Assembly: GCF_015477765.1 (NCBI RefSeq)
Contig: NZ_JADLQQ010000019.1
Location: forward strand, 1 to 64,000
Length of the DNA stretch: 64,000 nucleotides
Direction of reading: 5' to 3'
Source of the DNA: Nocardia transvalensis
GTDB taxonomy: Bacteria; Actinomycetota; Actinomycetes; Mycobacteriales; Mycobacteriaceae
Made by a program: the position numbers and the translations under genes. The notes under the pieces are model-generated. The model did not search any database and was not told where the DNA came from. It saw only the letters and a list, made by a program, of their open reading frames with translations. Each line of letters starts with the position of its first letter. Position 1 is the stretch's first letter. This document shows, in pieces, positions 15,472 to 24,011 of the stretch.

Positions 15472-16713
15472 ATGGACGGACTCAGCAGGCGCAACGCATT
15501 GAAGACCGGCGGGGCGTTGGGCGCGTTAGGTGCACTGGTTGCGATGAGCCCGGCGCGGGCGCAGCCGTGGACATGGTCGCCGGAGGGGTCGGTGGCAGGC
15601 GGCGGGGACGGTGCCGATCCGCTCACCGTGTGGGATCCGGAGGCCGACGAGGTGGTCGCCGCGGCGCTCGACCGCGGTGAGGTGCCCAGGATCAACGAGA
15701 TGCTGCGGACCTGGACCAGGAATGGCCAGCCCTTGCCCGCCGGTCTGCCTTCGGACCTGCGGGATTTCATGGAGTACGCGCGCCGGCTGCCGCCCTGGGC
15801 CGATCAGGGCAAGTTGGCCACCGCGGTCGAGTTCAACAAGAAGCGGGGGCTCTACCTCGGCGTCCTGTACGGGCTCGCCAGCGGCATGATGAGCACCGTC
15901 ATTCCCAAAGAGGCGCGCGCGGTCTACTACTCCAAGGGCGGGCACGACCTGAAGGACCGCATCTCCAAGACCGCCAAGCTCGGCTACGACATCGGCACGC
16001 ACAACGCCTACGCCCCCGATGGCGAGATGATCGTGACCTGCGTCAAGACCCGCCTGGTGCATGCCGCGGTGCGCCACCTGCTGCCACAATCGCCGCATTG
16101 GGCGCAGGTCGCCGATGAGGATGTTCCGATCAGTCAGAACGACATCATGGTCACCTGGCACAGCCTGCCCACGACCGTCATGAAGCATCTGACCGCCTGG
16201 CGGGTGCCCATCCCCGCACACGAATCCGAGGCGTTCCTGCATTCCTGGCAGCTGGCCGCGCACATGCTCGGCGTTCGCGACGAATACATCCCCAACTCGT
16301 GGGCCGAGGCCAATTCCCAAGCCGCGCAGGTCCTCGATCCGATCCTCGCGGTGACACCCGAGGGCATCAAACTGGCCGATCGGCTCCTGCGGCTCGGTAC
16401 CCAGCTCGATCTCGCCCTGCTCACCAAGCCGGTGCTCGGTGCGTTCACCCGATTCCTGCTCGGTGACCGAATCGCCGACGGGCTGTACATCCCCAGGGAA
16501 CCGGTGTGGGATCCGATGCTGCGGCTGAGCTGGGGGCCGTTCATCGCCGTCCGCGAGGGCCTGCTCCCCGTCGTCCCGCTCGCGCCGGACATCTACTGGC
16601 TCTTCGACGAATTCCTCCGCCAATCGGCCCTCATCTACCTGGCCGAACTACGAATGCCGATCAGCATCGAACTCCCGACGATGAACCGGGACATGGCTCA
16701 ACCACCGCGCTGA
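15472..16713 (+). CDS. lcp: Latex-clearing-type oxygenase (DUF2236/MpaB family), Tat-exported
   Basis: The 413-residue protein resembles Lcp, the haem dioxygenase that cleaves poly(cis-1,4-isoprene) outside the cell into oligo-isoprenoids. The N-terminus SRRNALKTGGALGALGALVAMSPARAQ is a twin-arginine signal with an ARA cleavage site. The mature part holds the Lcp blocks GLYLGVLYGLASGMMSTVIPKEARAVYYSKGG and the DUF2236 core CVKTRLVHAAVRHLLPQS near residue 190, then NDIMVTWHSLP. The length is as in Lcp of Streptomyces and Gordonia. The ATG at 15472 gives the correct signal peptide. No oxidoreductase or transporter for the cleavage products lies beside it. Isoprene cleavage is inferred from similarity. 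Confidence 0.8.
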   Translation: MDGLSRRNALKTGGALGALGALVAMSPARAQPWTWSPEGSVAGGGDGADPLTVWDPEADEVVAAALDRGEVPRINEMLRTWTRNGQPLPAGLPSDLRDFMEYARRLPPWADQGKLATAVEFNKKRGLYLGVLYGLASGMMSTVIPKEARAVYYSKGGHDLKDRISKTAKLGYDIGTHNAYAPDGEMIVTCVKTRLVHAAVRHLLPQSPHWAQVADEDVPISQNDIMVTWHSLPTTVMKHLTAWRVPIPAHESEAFLHSWQLAAHMLGVRDEYIPNSWAEANSQAAQVLDPILAVTPEGIKLADRLLRLGTQLDLALLTKPVLGAFTRFLLGDRIADGLYIPREPVWDPMLRLSWGPFIAVREGLLPVVPLAPDIYWLFDEFLRQSALIYLAELRMPISIELPTMNRDMAQPPR

Positions 16714-16815
16714 CTCCGGCACCGGAACCGGCGTGTCGATCTTGGTTTCGCAGGAGGCTGGCGCATGCTTCCAGCGGCGGGTCGAGGCGGGTTCACGCGG
16801 TGAACAGGGGTCTGG

Positions 16816-19293
16816 ATGACAGGTCTGCGGTTGCCCCGGGCGATCGAGGTGGTCGGGGCGCGCACCCATAATCTGCGCGACGTCGACGTGCGGGTGCCGC
16901 TGTGGTCGCTGGTCATGTTGACCGGGTTATCGGGGTCGGGGAAATCGTCGCTGGCCATGGGGGTGCTGTACGGGGAGGGGTCGCGGCGGTATCTCGATGG
17001 GTTGTCGGCCTATACGCGGCGGCGGATCGGGCAGGCGGCGCGGCCGGATGTGGATCGCGTGGATTTTCTGCCGCCGGCGTTGGCGCTGCGGCAGCGTCCG
17101 CCGGTGCCGGGGCCGCGCAGCACGGTCGGCACGATGACCGAGGTTCTCAATATCGTCCGGTTGATGTTCTCGCGGCTCGGGTCGCATGTCTGTCCGAACG
17201 GTCACCGTCTCGAGCCGTCCCTCGCGACCAGCGACCGGCTGTGGCTGGATTGTCCTGTGTGCGGGGCGCATTTCGAGCACCCGAGCGCGGAGTCGTTCTC
17301 GTTCAACACCCTCGGCCGCTGTCCGGCCTGCGATGGGCTCGGCATCCGGGACGAGATCGATCCCGCCACCCTGCTCGACGAGAGCCGATCGGTCGCCGAG
17401 GGCGCGGTGCTGCCCTGGAATCTGGCCGGGCGCTGTTATATGCCGGAGGTGGCCGCCGAACTGGGCGTGCGGACCGATGTTCCGGTGCGCAAACTGACTG
17501 CGCGCGAACGCAAGATCCTGCTCGATGGTCCCCCGGTGCGGCGCGAGGTCCACCTCACCAGCAAGGCGGGGCGTACCGTCAGCCCGGTCATGACCTACGA
17601 AAGTGCCCGCCGCACAATCGAAAACGCCTTGGCGAAAACCACCAGCGAGGTGACGCGGCGGCGGTTGAGCCGGTTCTTCCGCACCGGCCCGTGCCCGCAG
17701 TGTCACGGCAGCAGGTTGCGTCCCGAAGCGCTGGCGACGACGCTCGCCGATCTGGATCTCGCCCAGGTGAGCGCCTATCGGCTCGATCAGCTCGACGATT
17801 TCGCCGAGACGGTCGGCACCTCGCTTCCGGCTCAGCTGAAACCGCTGTCGGACCGGTTGACCGGCGAGCTGCGTACGGCGGCGGAGCCGTTGTGCCGCTT
17901 GGGGATCGGCTATCTCGAGCTGAACCGCGCGGGCTCGACCCTGTCGACCGGTGAGCGTCAGCGCATCGGCCTCACCGACACCTTGCAGGCGAGGTCGACC
18001 GGGATGCTCTACGTCCTGGACGAACCCTCGGTGGGGCTGCATCCGGAGAATGTGGACGGGCTGCGGTCGGTGTTGCGCAGCCTGGTCGATGCGGGCAATA
18101 CCGTGGTGGCGGTCGACCACGATATCGCGCTGCTGCGCGATGCCGATCATCTGATCGAAATGGGGCCGGGCGCCGGACAGGCCGGTGGCACCGTCGTCGC
18201 CCAGGGCAGCGTCGCACAGCTGGCGCGCAACCGTCGTTCGGTCACCGGGCCGTATCTGTCCGGCCGGGCCGAGACTCTGTTCCGCACGCGCCGGGCGGTT
18301 CAATGGCGCGGTCCCGCACTGCGATTCACGGTCGACGGGTGGTACACCCTGCATCGGGTGACGGCACGGATTCCGGTGGGCCGCCTGACGGCGGTGACCG
18401 GGGTCTCGGGGTCCGGCAAGACCTCGCTGATCCTCGACAGCCTCGTCCCCGCCCTCACCGCCGATACCCCACCGGGCCATGTGCGCCTGCTCGACAAGGC
18501 GGGCATCCGGCGTGCCGTTCACGTCGACGCGACGCCGATCGGCAACAACTCGCGATCCACTCCCGCCACCTACAGCGGCGCCTTGGACCCGATCCGCTCC
18601 TGGTATGCCGCCGAATCCGGGCTCAGCGCAACGCATTTCTCCTACAACACCGCGGCCGGGCAGTGCCCGACCTGCCTAGGGCTGGGCGAGTTGAACCTCG
18701 ATATCCAATACCTGCCCGACCTGACCGTCTCCTGCCCGGACTGCCACGGCGCCCGCTACAACCCCGAGACCCTCGCGGTGCGGGTCGGCGGCAAGACCAT
18801 CGCGCAGGTGCTGGCCATGACGGTCACCGAGGCCGTCACGCATTTCGCCGACCACCCGAAGATCACCGCGCCGCTGCGCGCCCTGGACGAGGTCGGGCTC
18901 GGCTACCTGAGCCTCGGCGAACCCACGGCCGCCCTGTCCGGCGGCGAAGCCCAGCGCATGCGGCTGGCCACCGCCCTGGGCACCGACCAGCACGACATCC
19001 TCTACGTCTTCGACGAGCCGTCGATCGGCTTGCACCCCACCGATGTTCGCACTCTCGTCGGGGTCCTGGACCGCCTCCTCGACGCGGGCGCAACCGTCGT
19101 CGTCATCGACCACGACCTCGACCTGATCGCCAACGCCGACCACATCATCGACATGGGCCCCGGCGGCGGCCCCGACGGCGGCCGCATCATCGCCACCGGC
19201 ACCCCGGACCAGATCACCGCCGATCCGCACAGTCGCACGGGGTATTGGCTGCATCGCCACCTATCAGCGGCGACCGCCGGAAGGCCGACATGA
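16816..19293 (+). CDS. UvrA-like ATPase (class II, excinuclease A paralogue)
   Basis: This encodes an 825-residue twin ABC ATPase related to UvrA. Walker A motifs are GLSGSGKSS (about 38-46) and GVSGSGKTS (about 529). Signature motifs are LSTGERQRI and LSGGEAQRM, and Walker B motifs are LYVLDEPSVGLHP and LYVFDEPSIGLHP. Zinc-finger cysteines occur as CPACDGLG, CPQCHGSR, CPTCLGLG and CPDCHGAR. It is about 120 residues shorter than housekeeping UvrA (about 950). It fits the UvrA2/DrrC-like class that protects DNA from intercalating or alkylating natural products. The first signature has LSTGE where UvrA normally has LSGGE. No drug-export or biosynthesis gene adjoins it. Confidence 0.9.
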   Translation: MTGLRLPRAIEVVGARTHNLRDVDVRVPLWSLVMLTGLSGSGKSSLAMGVLYGEGSRRYLDGLSAYTRRRIGQAARPDVDRVDFLPPALALRQRPPVPGPRSTVGTMTEVLNIVRLMFSRLGSHVCPNGHRLEPSLATSDRLWLDCPVCGAHFEHPSAESFSFNTLGRCPACDGLGIRDEIDPATLLDESRSVAEGAVLPWNLAGRCYMPEVAAELGVRTDVPVRKLTARERKILLDGPPVRREVHLTSKAGRTVSPVMTYESARRTIENALAKTTSEVTRRRLSRFFRTGPCPQCHGSRLRPEALATTLADLDLAQVSAYRLDQLDDFAETVGTSLPAQLKPLSDRLTGELRTAAEPLCRLGIGYLELNRAGSTLSTGERQRIGLTDTLQARSTGMLYVLDEPSVGLHPENVDGLRSVLRSLVDAGNTVVAVDHDIALLRDADHLIEMGPGAGQAGGTVVAQGSVAQLARNRRSVTGPYLSGRAETLFRTRRAVQWRGPALRFTVDGWYTLHRVTARIPVGRLTAVTGVSGSGKTSLILDSLVPALTADTPPGHVRLLDKAGIRRAVHVDATPIGNNSRSTPATYSGALDPIRSWYAAESGLSATHFSYNTAAGQCPTCLGLGELNLDIQYLPDLTVSCPDCHGARYNPETLAVRVGGKTIAQVLAMTVTEAVTHFADHPKITAPLRALDEVGLGYLSLGEPTAALSGGEAQRMRLATALGTDQHDILYVFDEPSIGLHPTDVRTLVGVLDRLLDAGATVVVIDHDLDLIANADHIIDMGPGGGPDGGRIIATGTPDQITADPHSRTGYWLHRHLSAATAGRPT

Positions 19294-19396
19294 TTCCGAC
19301 CACCCCGTAGCGTGTCGGCTCGGTACGCCGACATCGCCGGGTAGCGTCCCTCGCAACATTGTGCAGAGGGTTGCGACGATCGAACGGGAGGACGCA

Positions 19397-19972
19397 ATGG
19401 CCGGTATCACCTTGCCCGACGATTCCTGTTTGGACGACGTACTGTCGCGCGTGCCCGCGGCCATCCGCCCGGCTATGAGCATCAATCTGGTGCGGGCCTT
19501 GTCGCGGTCACCCGAGTTGGCGATCGAGTTCACCCGAGTGGGGTCGGTGCTGTTCGCCGCCGGAGCATTGAGCCCGGTCGATCGGGAATTGGTGATTCTG
19601 GCGTGCGGGGCTTGCTACGAGGCTCCCTATGAGACCGCGCAGCACGAGCCGATCTCGCGCTCGGTCGGGGTGAGCGAAGCCCAGCAGGCCGCGGCGGCGG
19701 CACGACGGTGGGACGACCCGGCCTTCAGCGTGGCGCAGCAGGCCCTGCTGCGGTTTGCCGCAGCGGTTGCCGCCGCGCCCACGGTACCGGCCGATGTGTT
19801 CGACGAGGTGTCACGTCATTACGACGACCGGCAGGTCGTCGAGGCCGTCTTCGTGACCGGCTACTACTTTCTCGTCGCCCGGCTCACCACGGTGCTGGAC
19901 GTCCCGCTCGATCCCCCGGCCGACGATCGGGTTCTGCAGGCCATGCTGAACGCGCACAACAGCGGCCACTGA
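19397..19972 (+). CDS. Carboxymuconolactone decarboxylase / AhpD-like protein
   Basis: The 191-residue protein shows the CMD pattern SPVDRELVILACGACYEAPYETAQHEPISRSVGVSEAQ at about residues 60-97. The AhpD CxxC pair is not intact here, since only ACGACYEAPYE (C-x-x-C shifted by the family) is found with a following His. GGGAGG lies 6 bases before the ATG at 19397. Members act in peroxide defence or as gamma-carboxymuconolactone decarboxylases; this group of single-copy actinobacterial proteins has no assigned substrate. It precedes the formaldehyde dehydrogenase gene by about 120 bases. Confidence 0.85.
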   Translation: MAGITLPDDSCLDDVLSRVPAAIRPAMSINLVRALSRSPELAIEFTRVGSVLFAAGALSPVDRELVILACGACYEAPYETAQHEPISRSVGVSEAQQAAAAARRWDDPAFSVAQQALLRFAAAVAAAPTVPADVFDEVSRHYDDRQVVEAVFVTGYYFLVARLTTVLDVPLDPPADDRVLQAMLNAHNSGH

Positions 19973-20093
19973 CCAGGCATCGGCCCCGAACCGTAACCCC
20001 GCCTTGGCAATCCGTGCAAAGGATGGCGTTGTCGTGTGCACATATGCGACTGTGTGAAAGTTGGTTCCGCGGTGAGGAAAGGGGATCGGTCCC

Positions 20094-21179
20094 ATGGCGC
20101 AGACGGTTCGGGGTGTGGTCGCACGGTCCAAGCAGGCTCCGGTGGAGGTTGTCGAGGTGGTGATCCCGGATCCGGGACCGGGCGAGGCCGTGGTGCGGGT
20201 GCAGGCGTGCGGCGTCTGTCACACCGACCTGCACTACCGAGAGGGCGGGATCAACGATAATTTCCCGTTCCTGCTCGGTCACGAGGCCGCGGGCGTCGTG
20301 GAGACGGTCGGCGCGGGGGTGACCGAGGTGGAACCGGGTGATTTCGTCATTCTGAACTGGCGGGCCGTGTGCGGGACGTGCCGGGCCTGCCGCAAGGGCA
20401 AGCCGTGGTACTGCTTCTCCACATTCAATGCGGCACAACCGATGACGCTCAGCGACGGCACCCCGTTGACACCGGCGCTCGGCATCGGCGCCTTCGCCGA
20501 GAAGACTCTCGTCCACGCCGGGCAGTGCACCAAGGTGAATCCGGCGGCCGCTCCCACCGCCGCGGGTCTGCTGGGGTGCGGGGTCATGGCCGGTCTGGGC
20601 GCGGCCCTCAACACCGGCGGGGTGACCCGCGGTGACAGCGTGGCCGTGATCGGCTGCGGCGGTGTCGGCAATGCGGCCATCGCGGGCGCGCGGCTGGCCG
20701 GGGCGACCACCATTATCGGCATCGACCTGGACGAGCGAAAACTGAAGTGGGCCGAGCAATTCGGCGCCACCCACACCATCAACGCCGCCGACGGCGACCC
20801 GGTCGCCCGAGTGCAGGAGCTGACCGACGGATTCGGCGCCGACGTGGTGATCGATGCGGTCGGCCGGCCCGAGACCTGGAAGCAGGCGTTCTACGCCCGC
20901 GATCTGGCCGGGACCGTCGTCCTGGTGGGAGTGCCCACTCCGGACATGCGCCTCGAGATGCCGCTGCTGGACTTCTTCTCCCACGGCGGTGCCCTGAAAT
21001 CGTCGTGGTACGGCGACTGCCTGCCCTCGCGTGACTTCCCGTATCTGATCGACCTGTACCGGCAGGGGCGGCTGGACCTGGATGCCTTTGTCACCGAGAC
21101 GATTTCACTCGCCGAGGTGGAGCAGGCGTTCGCGAAGATGCATCGCGGCGAGGTACTGCGCTCGGTGGTGGTGCTGTAG
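20094..21179 (+). CDS. mscR: S-(hydroxymethyl)mycothiol dehydrogenase (NAD/factor-dependent formaldehyde dehydrogenase)
   Basis: This 361-residue zinc alcohol dehydrogenase oxidises the formaldehyde-mycothiol adduct to S-formylmycothiol; the family also has S-nitrosomycothiol reductase activity (MscR). Catalytic zinc ligands are in ACGVCHTDLHYREG (about 38-51) and GHEAAG, and structural zinc cysteines in CGTCRACRKGKPWYC (about 93-107). The NAD-binding fold carries GCGGVGN near 184 with Asp in GIDLDERK. TGLY-like active-site features and the length match mycobacterial MscR closely. Its presence implies a mycothiol-making host. The next gene begins at the base after its stop codon. Confidence 0.93.
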   Translation: MAQTVRGVVARSKQAPVEVVEVVIPDPGPGEAVVRVQACGVCHTDLHYREGGINDNFPFLLGHEAAGVVETVGAGVTEVEPGDFVILNWRAVCGTCRACRKGKPWYCFSTFNAAQPMTLSDGTPLTPALGIGAFAEKTLVHAGQCTKVNPAAAPTAAGLLGCGVMAGLGAALNTGGVTRGDSVAVIGCGGVGNAAIAGARLAGATTIIGIDLDERKLKWAEQFGATHTINAADGDPVARVQELTDGFGADVVIDAVGRPETWKQAFYARDLAGTVVLVGVPTPDMRLEMPLLDFFSHGGALKSSWYGDCLPSRDFPYLIDLYRQGRLDLDAFVTETISLAEVEQAFAKMHRGEVLRSVVVL

Positions 21180-21806
21180 ATGGCCCGCATCGACCACACC
21201 GTCACCTCGGGAACCTTCAGCCTCGACGGCCAGAGCTTCGACGTCGACAACAACGTCTGGGTCGTCGGTGACGACAGCGAATGCGTGGTCCTCGACGCAC
21301 CGCACGACGTCTCGGCGATCCTCGGCCTGATCGGCGGCCGCACGGTGCGCGCCATCCTGGCCACCCACGCCCACGACGACCACATCCGCGTCGCGCCCGA
21401 ATTGTCCCGCGCGACAGGCGCTCCCGTCCTGCTGCACCCCGACGATCTCGTGCTGTGGCGACTGACCCATCCGGACCTCGATCCGGACGGCGAGCTGGCC
21501 GACGGGCAGCTCATCGGGGTCGCCGATACCGCCCTGCGCGTGCTGCACACCCCCGGGCACGCCCCCGGCGCCTGCAGCTTCCACGCTCCCGATCTCGGTG
21601 TGGTCTTCACCGGCGACACCCTCTTCCAGGGCGGCCCGGGAGCCACGGGGCGCTCGTATTCGGATTTCGGCACCATCGTCGACTCGATCGCACGGCGGCT
21701 GCTCACGCTGCCCCCGGAGACGACGGTCCACACCGGCCACGGCGATTCGACCACCATCGGCGCGGAGGCCCCGCACCTGGACGAATGGCGTCGCAGGGGG
21801 CACTGA
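21180..21806 (+). CDS. Metallo-beta-lactamase-fold hydrolase, partner of MscR
   Basis: The 208 residues contain the metal-binding THAHDDHIRVAPEL (HxHxDH, near residue 62), a later His in HTPGHAPGAC, Asp in FTGDTLFQ and His in HTGHGDST, all as in glyoxalase II-like enzymes. The ATG abuts the stop of mscR without a gap, so the pair is co-translated. The same neighbour follows MscR in mycobacteria. It may hydrolyse S-formylmycothiol to formate and mycothiol, the next step of formaldehyde detoxification; this is inferred from context. Confidence 0.9.
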   Translation: MARIDHTVTSGTFSLDGQSFDVDNNVWVVGDDSECVVLDAPHDVSAILGLIGGRTVRAILATHAHDDHIRVAPELSRATGAPVLLHPDDLVLWRLTHPDLDPDGELADGQLIGVADTALRVLHTPGHAPGACSFHAPDLGVVFTGDTLFQGGPGATGRSYSDFGTIVDSIARRLLTLPPETTVHTGHGDSTTIGAEAPHLDEWRRRGH

Positions 21807-21812
21807 CACCTA

Positions 21813-23240
21813 TCAGGGCAGGTGCGGTTTGGTGCCGGGCTCCTGGGTGGGCTCGGTCTGCGGGCTGGCCGGGACGACCGGTTTCGGCAGTCGATCGGTG
21901 GCGTTCGCGCGGGCGACCTCCATATCCACGCCCGGGAATTGCACCGGGGTGGTGGCCGGGGGCTTGTCCAGCCGCAGCGCCGAAGTCAAGTCGCCGAAGG
22001 TGCGACGGCGCCACTCGGAGATATTGGGTTCGCGCACCCCGGTGAACCACTCCAGAAAACGCAGGCAGGAGGTGTGGTCGAAGGGTTCGGTGGCCACCCA
22101 GCCGCCCGCCGTCCACGGGGACACGATGATGGTCGGCACCCGATAGCCGCCGCCGATCGGCTCGCCGCGGACGAATTCACCCGGTTCGCCCGCGGGCGGC
22201 AGGGGCGGCACGACGTGGTCGAACAGGCCGTCATTCTCGTCGTAGGTGACGATGAACACCGTCTTGGCCCACAGCTGCGGGTTCGCGGCGAGGGCGTTGA
22301 TCCGGTCGGCGATGAACTTCGCTCCGTCGGCGGGCCGATAGTCGGGGTGCTCGCAGGCGGCGGCGTTCGGCAGGATCCAGGACACCGCGGGCAGCTTGCC
22401 CTCGCGCGCATCGCGTTCGAACTGTCCGATCGGCGAGGTCGCAATGCCCTTGCGGTGCAATGCGGAATCCTTCGGGGCCTGGCGGAACCGGCGGAACTGC
22501 TCCAGCAGGTTCAGGCCGTAGTCGTCGATCTCGTTGTAGACCTTCCAGCTCACCCCGGCCTGTTCCAGCCGTTCGGGATAGGTGGTCCAGCCGTAGCCGC
22601 CCGGCGGTGCGGTGTTGCGGGTGATCGGCCCGCCGCCCCGGCCGTCCGGATCGATGGTCCCGGTCATCCACATCATGCGGTTGGGCCAGGTCGGGCCGAG
22701 CACCGAGCAGTGGTAGGCGTCGCACACGGTGAACGCGTCGGCCCGGGCAAAGTGGAACGGGATGTCGGCGCGCTCGTAGTAGCCCATCACGTAGGGGCCG
22801 TTGGCGCCGTCGGCCTTGCGATGCGCGGGCAGCCAGCGGTCCATCTTCCCGCCGTTGAGCGCCTCGTGCTGCACCGCCCAGGCGTGCGAGGTGGACGGGA
22901 TCTTCTGCACGCTGTTGCGGTAGGTGTCCAGGTGGAACGGCAGCGTGTAGCCGTCCGGGTTCTCCGGATCGGGCTGCCGGAACACCGGCGACCCGTCGGG
23001 CAGCCGCGCCGCGTCCGGATCGCCGAACCCGCGCACGCCCGGCATGGTGCCGAAGTAATGGTCGAACGAGCGGTTCTCCTGCATCAGCAGCACCACATGC
23101 TCGATCGGCTGCGGCGCCACCGGTTCGGCCAGCACCCGCCGGACATTCGGCGGCATCGCCGCGAATGCCACCGCCAGCGCCGCCCCGCCCAGGAAACGCC
23201 GCCGCGTCAAACCGCTCCCGGGCGTGTGCAATTCACTCAC
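21813..23240 (-). CDS. Tat-exported phospholipase C-type phosphoesterase
   Basis: The protein belongs to the PF04185 family (phospholipase C and acid phosphatases). The GTG at 23240 gives 475 residues beginning with a twin-arginine signal LTRRRFLGGAALAVAFAA. The active-site region HVVLLMQENRSFDHYFGTM holds the nucleophile Asn-x-Ser block, and TYDENDGLFDHVVPP supplies further metal ligands. Near the C-terminus there is a proline-rich tail of about 50 residues without known role. Family enzymes cleave phosphodiesters or phosphomonoesters of lipids outside the membrane. Its stop lies 6 bases from the end of the convergent MBL gene. The start lacks a clear ribosome binding site; a start 14 codons upstream is possible. 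Confidence 0.88.
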   Translation of the reverse strand: MSELHTPGSGLTRRRFLGGAALAVAFAAMPPNVRRVLAEPVAPQPIEHVVLLMQENRSFDHYFGTMPGVRGFGDPDAARLPDGSPVFRQPDPENPDGYTLPFHLDTYRNSVQKIPSTSHAWAVQHEALNGGKMDRWLPAHRKADGANGPYVMGYYERADIPFHFARADAFTVCDAYHCSVLGPTWPNRMMWMTGTIDPDGRGGGPITRNTAPPGGYGWTTYPERLEQAGVSWKVYNEIDDYGLNLLEQFRRFRQAPKDSALHRKGIATSPIGQFERDAREGKLPAVSWILPNAAACEHPDYRPADGAKFIADRINALAANPQLWAKTVFIVTYDENDGLFDHVVPPLPPAGEPGEFVRGEPIGGGYRVPTIIVSPWTAGGWVATEPFDHTSCLRFLEWFTGVREPNISEWRRRTFGDLTSALRLDKPPATTPVQFPGVDMEVARANATDRLPKPVVPASPQTEPTQEPGTKPHLP

Positions 23241-23316
23241 CGCGGTCACGCTACGGCGAGACCGTGAACGGACTGTTTCCACGCGGTAGCTTCTCGCGCG
23301 AACTCGGACGTATCGC

Positions 23317-23919
23317 CTATTCGGTGAAGTGCGGAGAGCCCATGTCCTCCGGCATCATGCCGGAACGGACCCACCAGGCGACCTTGGACTCCGGTTTGCG
23401 CCGGGCCTGCTCGCAACACTTCTCGCGTAACCAGTGCCGGAATCCGAGACGGGGCCAGGCGTCCAGCACCGCATCCAGGAACGAGCGGTCGAGAGCGTCC
23501 ACGCGGAGGGCGTGGGTGTCCAGGCCACTGCCCATTGCCGTCAGGTCGATCTCCGGCACGAGACCGCGGTCTCGATTCGCGTCCAGGTGCACGGCGATGG
23601 CATCGCTGACTATTGCGACCCGGTCGGCGGGACAACCCTGCTCGCGCAGGAATTCCGCCGCTGCGGCGGCACCTTCCAGCTCGAAACCGGCTGGGCCGTC
23701 GAATCTTTCGGTCAGGCCCAGATCGTGCAGTACAGCGCAGATGTACAGCAGCTCTGGATCCACCGTCCACCCGTGCACCTCCCCCAGCGCCCACCCGAAT
23801 TGATACGCCCGCTGGCAATGGTTCACCAGGACCGGGGGCGCGCACGCCACCAGGAGCCCGGTGGCGGTCCGTGCCAAGGGGGAGTCCGGGCACTCCACCG
23901 GGGCGGCCCGATAACGCAT
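23317..23919 (-). CDS. HD-domain phosphohydrolase-like protein
   Basis: The 200-residue protein has His in NHCQRAYQFG (about residue 34), the HD pair in LLYICAVLHDLGLTERF (about 58-74) and a further Asp in SDAIAVHLD. This arrangement is found in cyanamide-hydratase-like HD proteins. AAGGAGA lies 6 bases before the ATG. A 19-base inverted repeat lies just upstream of that site. It follows the Tat phosphoesterase on the same strand's upstream side at 76 bases and may be co-transcribed with it. The substrate cannot be told. Confidence 0.85.
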   Translation of the reverse strand: MRYRAAPVECPDSPLARTATGLLVACAPPVLVNHCQRAYQFGWALGEVHGWTVDPELLYICAVLHDLGLTERFDGPAGFELEGAAAAAEFLREQGCPADRVAIVSDAIAVHLDANRDRGLVPEIDLTAMGSGLDTHALRVDALDRSFLDAVLDAWPRLGFRHWLREKCCEQARRKPESKVAWWVRSGMMPEDMGSPHFTE

Positions 23920-23931
23920 CGATCATCTCCT

Positions 23932-23950
23932 TCTCACCGATGCGGTGAGA
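23932..23950. promoter_or_regulatory. Inverted repeat TCTCACC-N5-GGTGAGA
   Basis: Perfect 7-base arms around GATGC lie 13 bases upstream of the HD gene start. The left arm touches the ribosome binding site, so it could act as an operator or as an RNA hairpin that hides the site. Confidence 0.45.
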
Positions 23951-24011
23951 GTCCACATCGGCAATTCCAAGATCGTCGCTACCGGGTGGGTTACGCAACC
24001 ACCTGGTACGT

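Noticed and set aside
21822..23267. A 481-codon frame antisense to the Tat phosphoesterase
   Set aside because: The minus-strand phosphoesterase has a signal peptide and all family motifs; the antisense frame has none.
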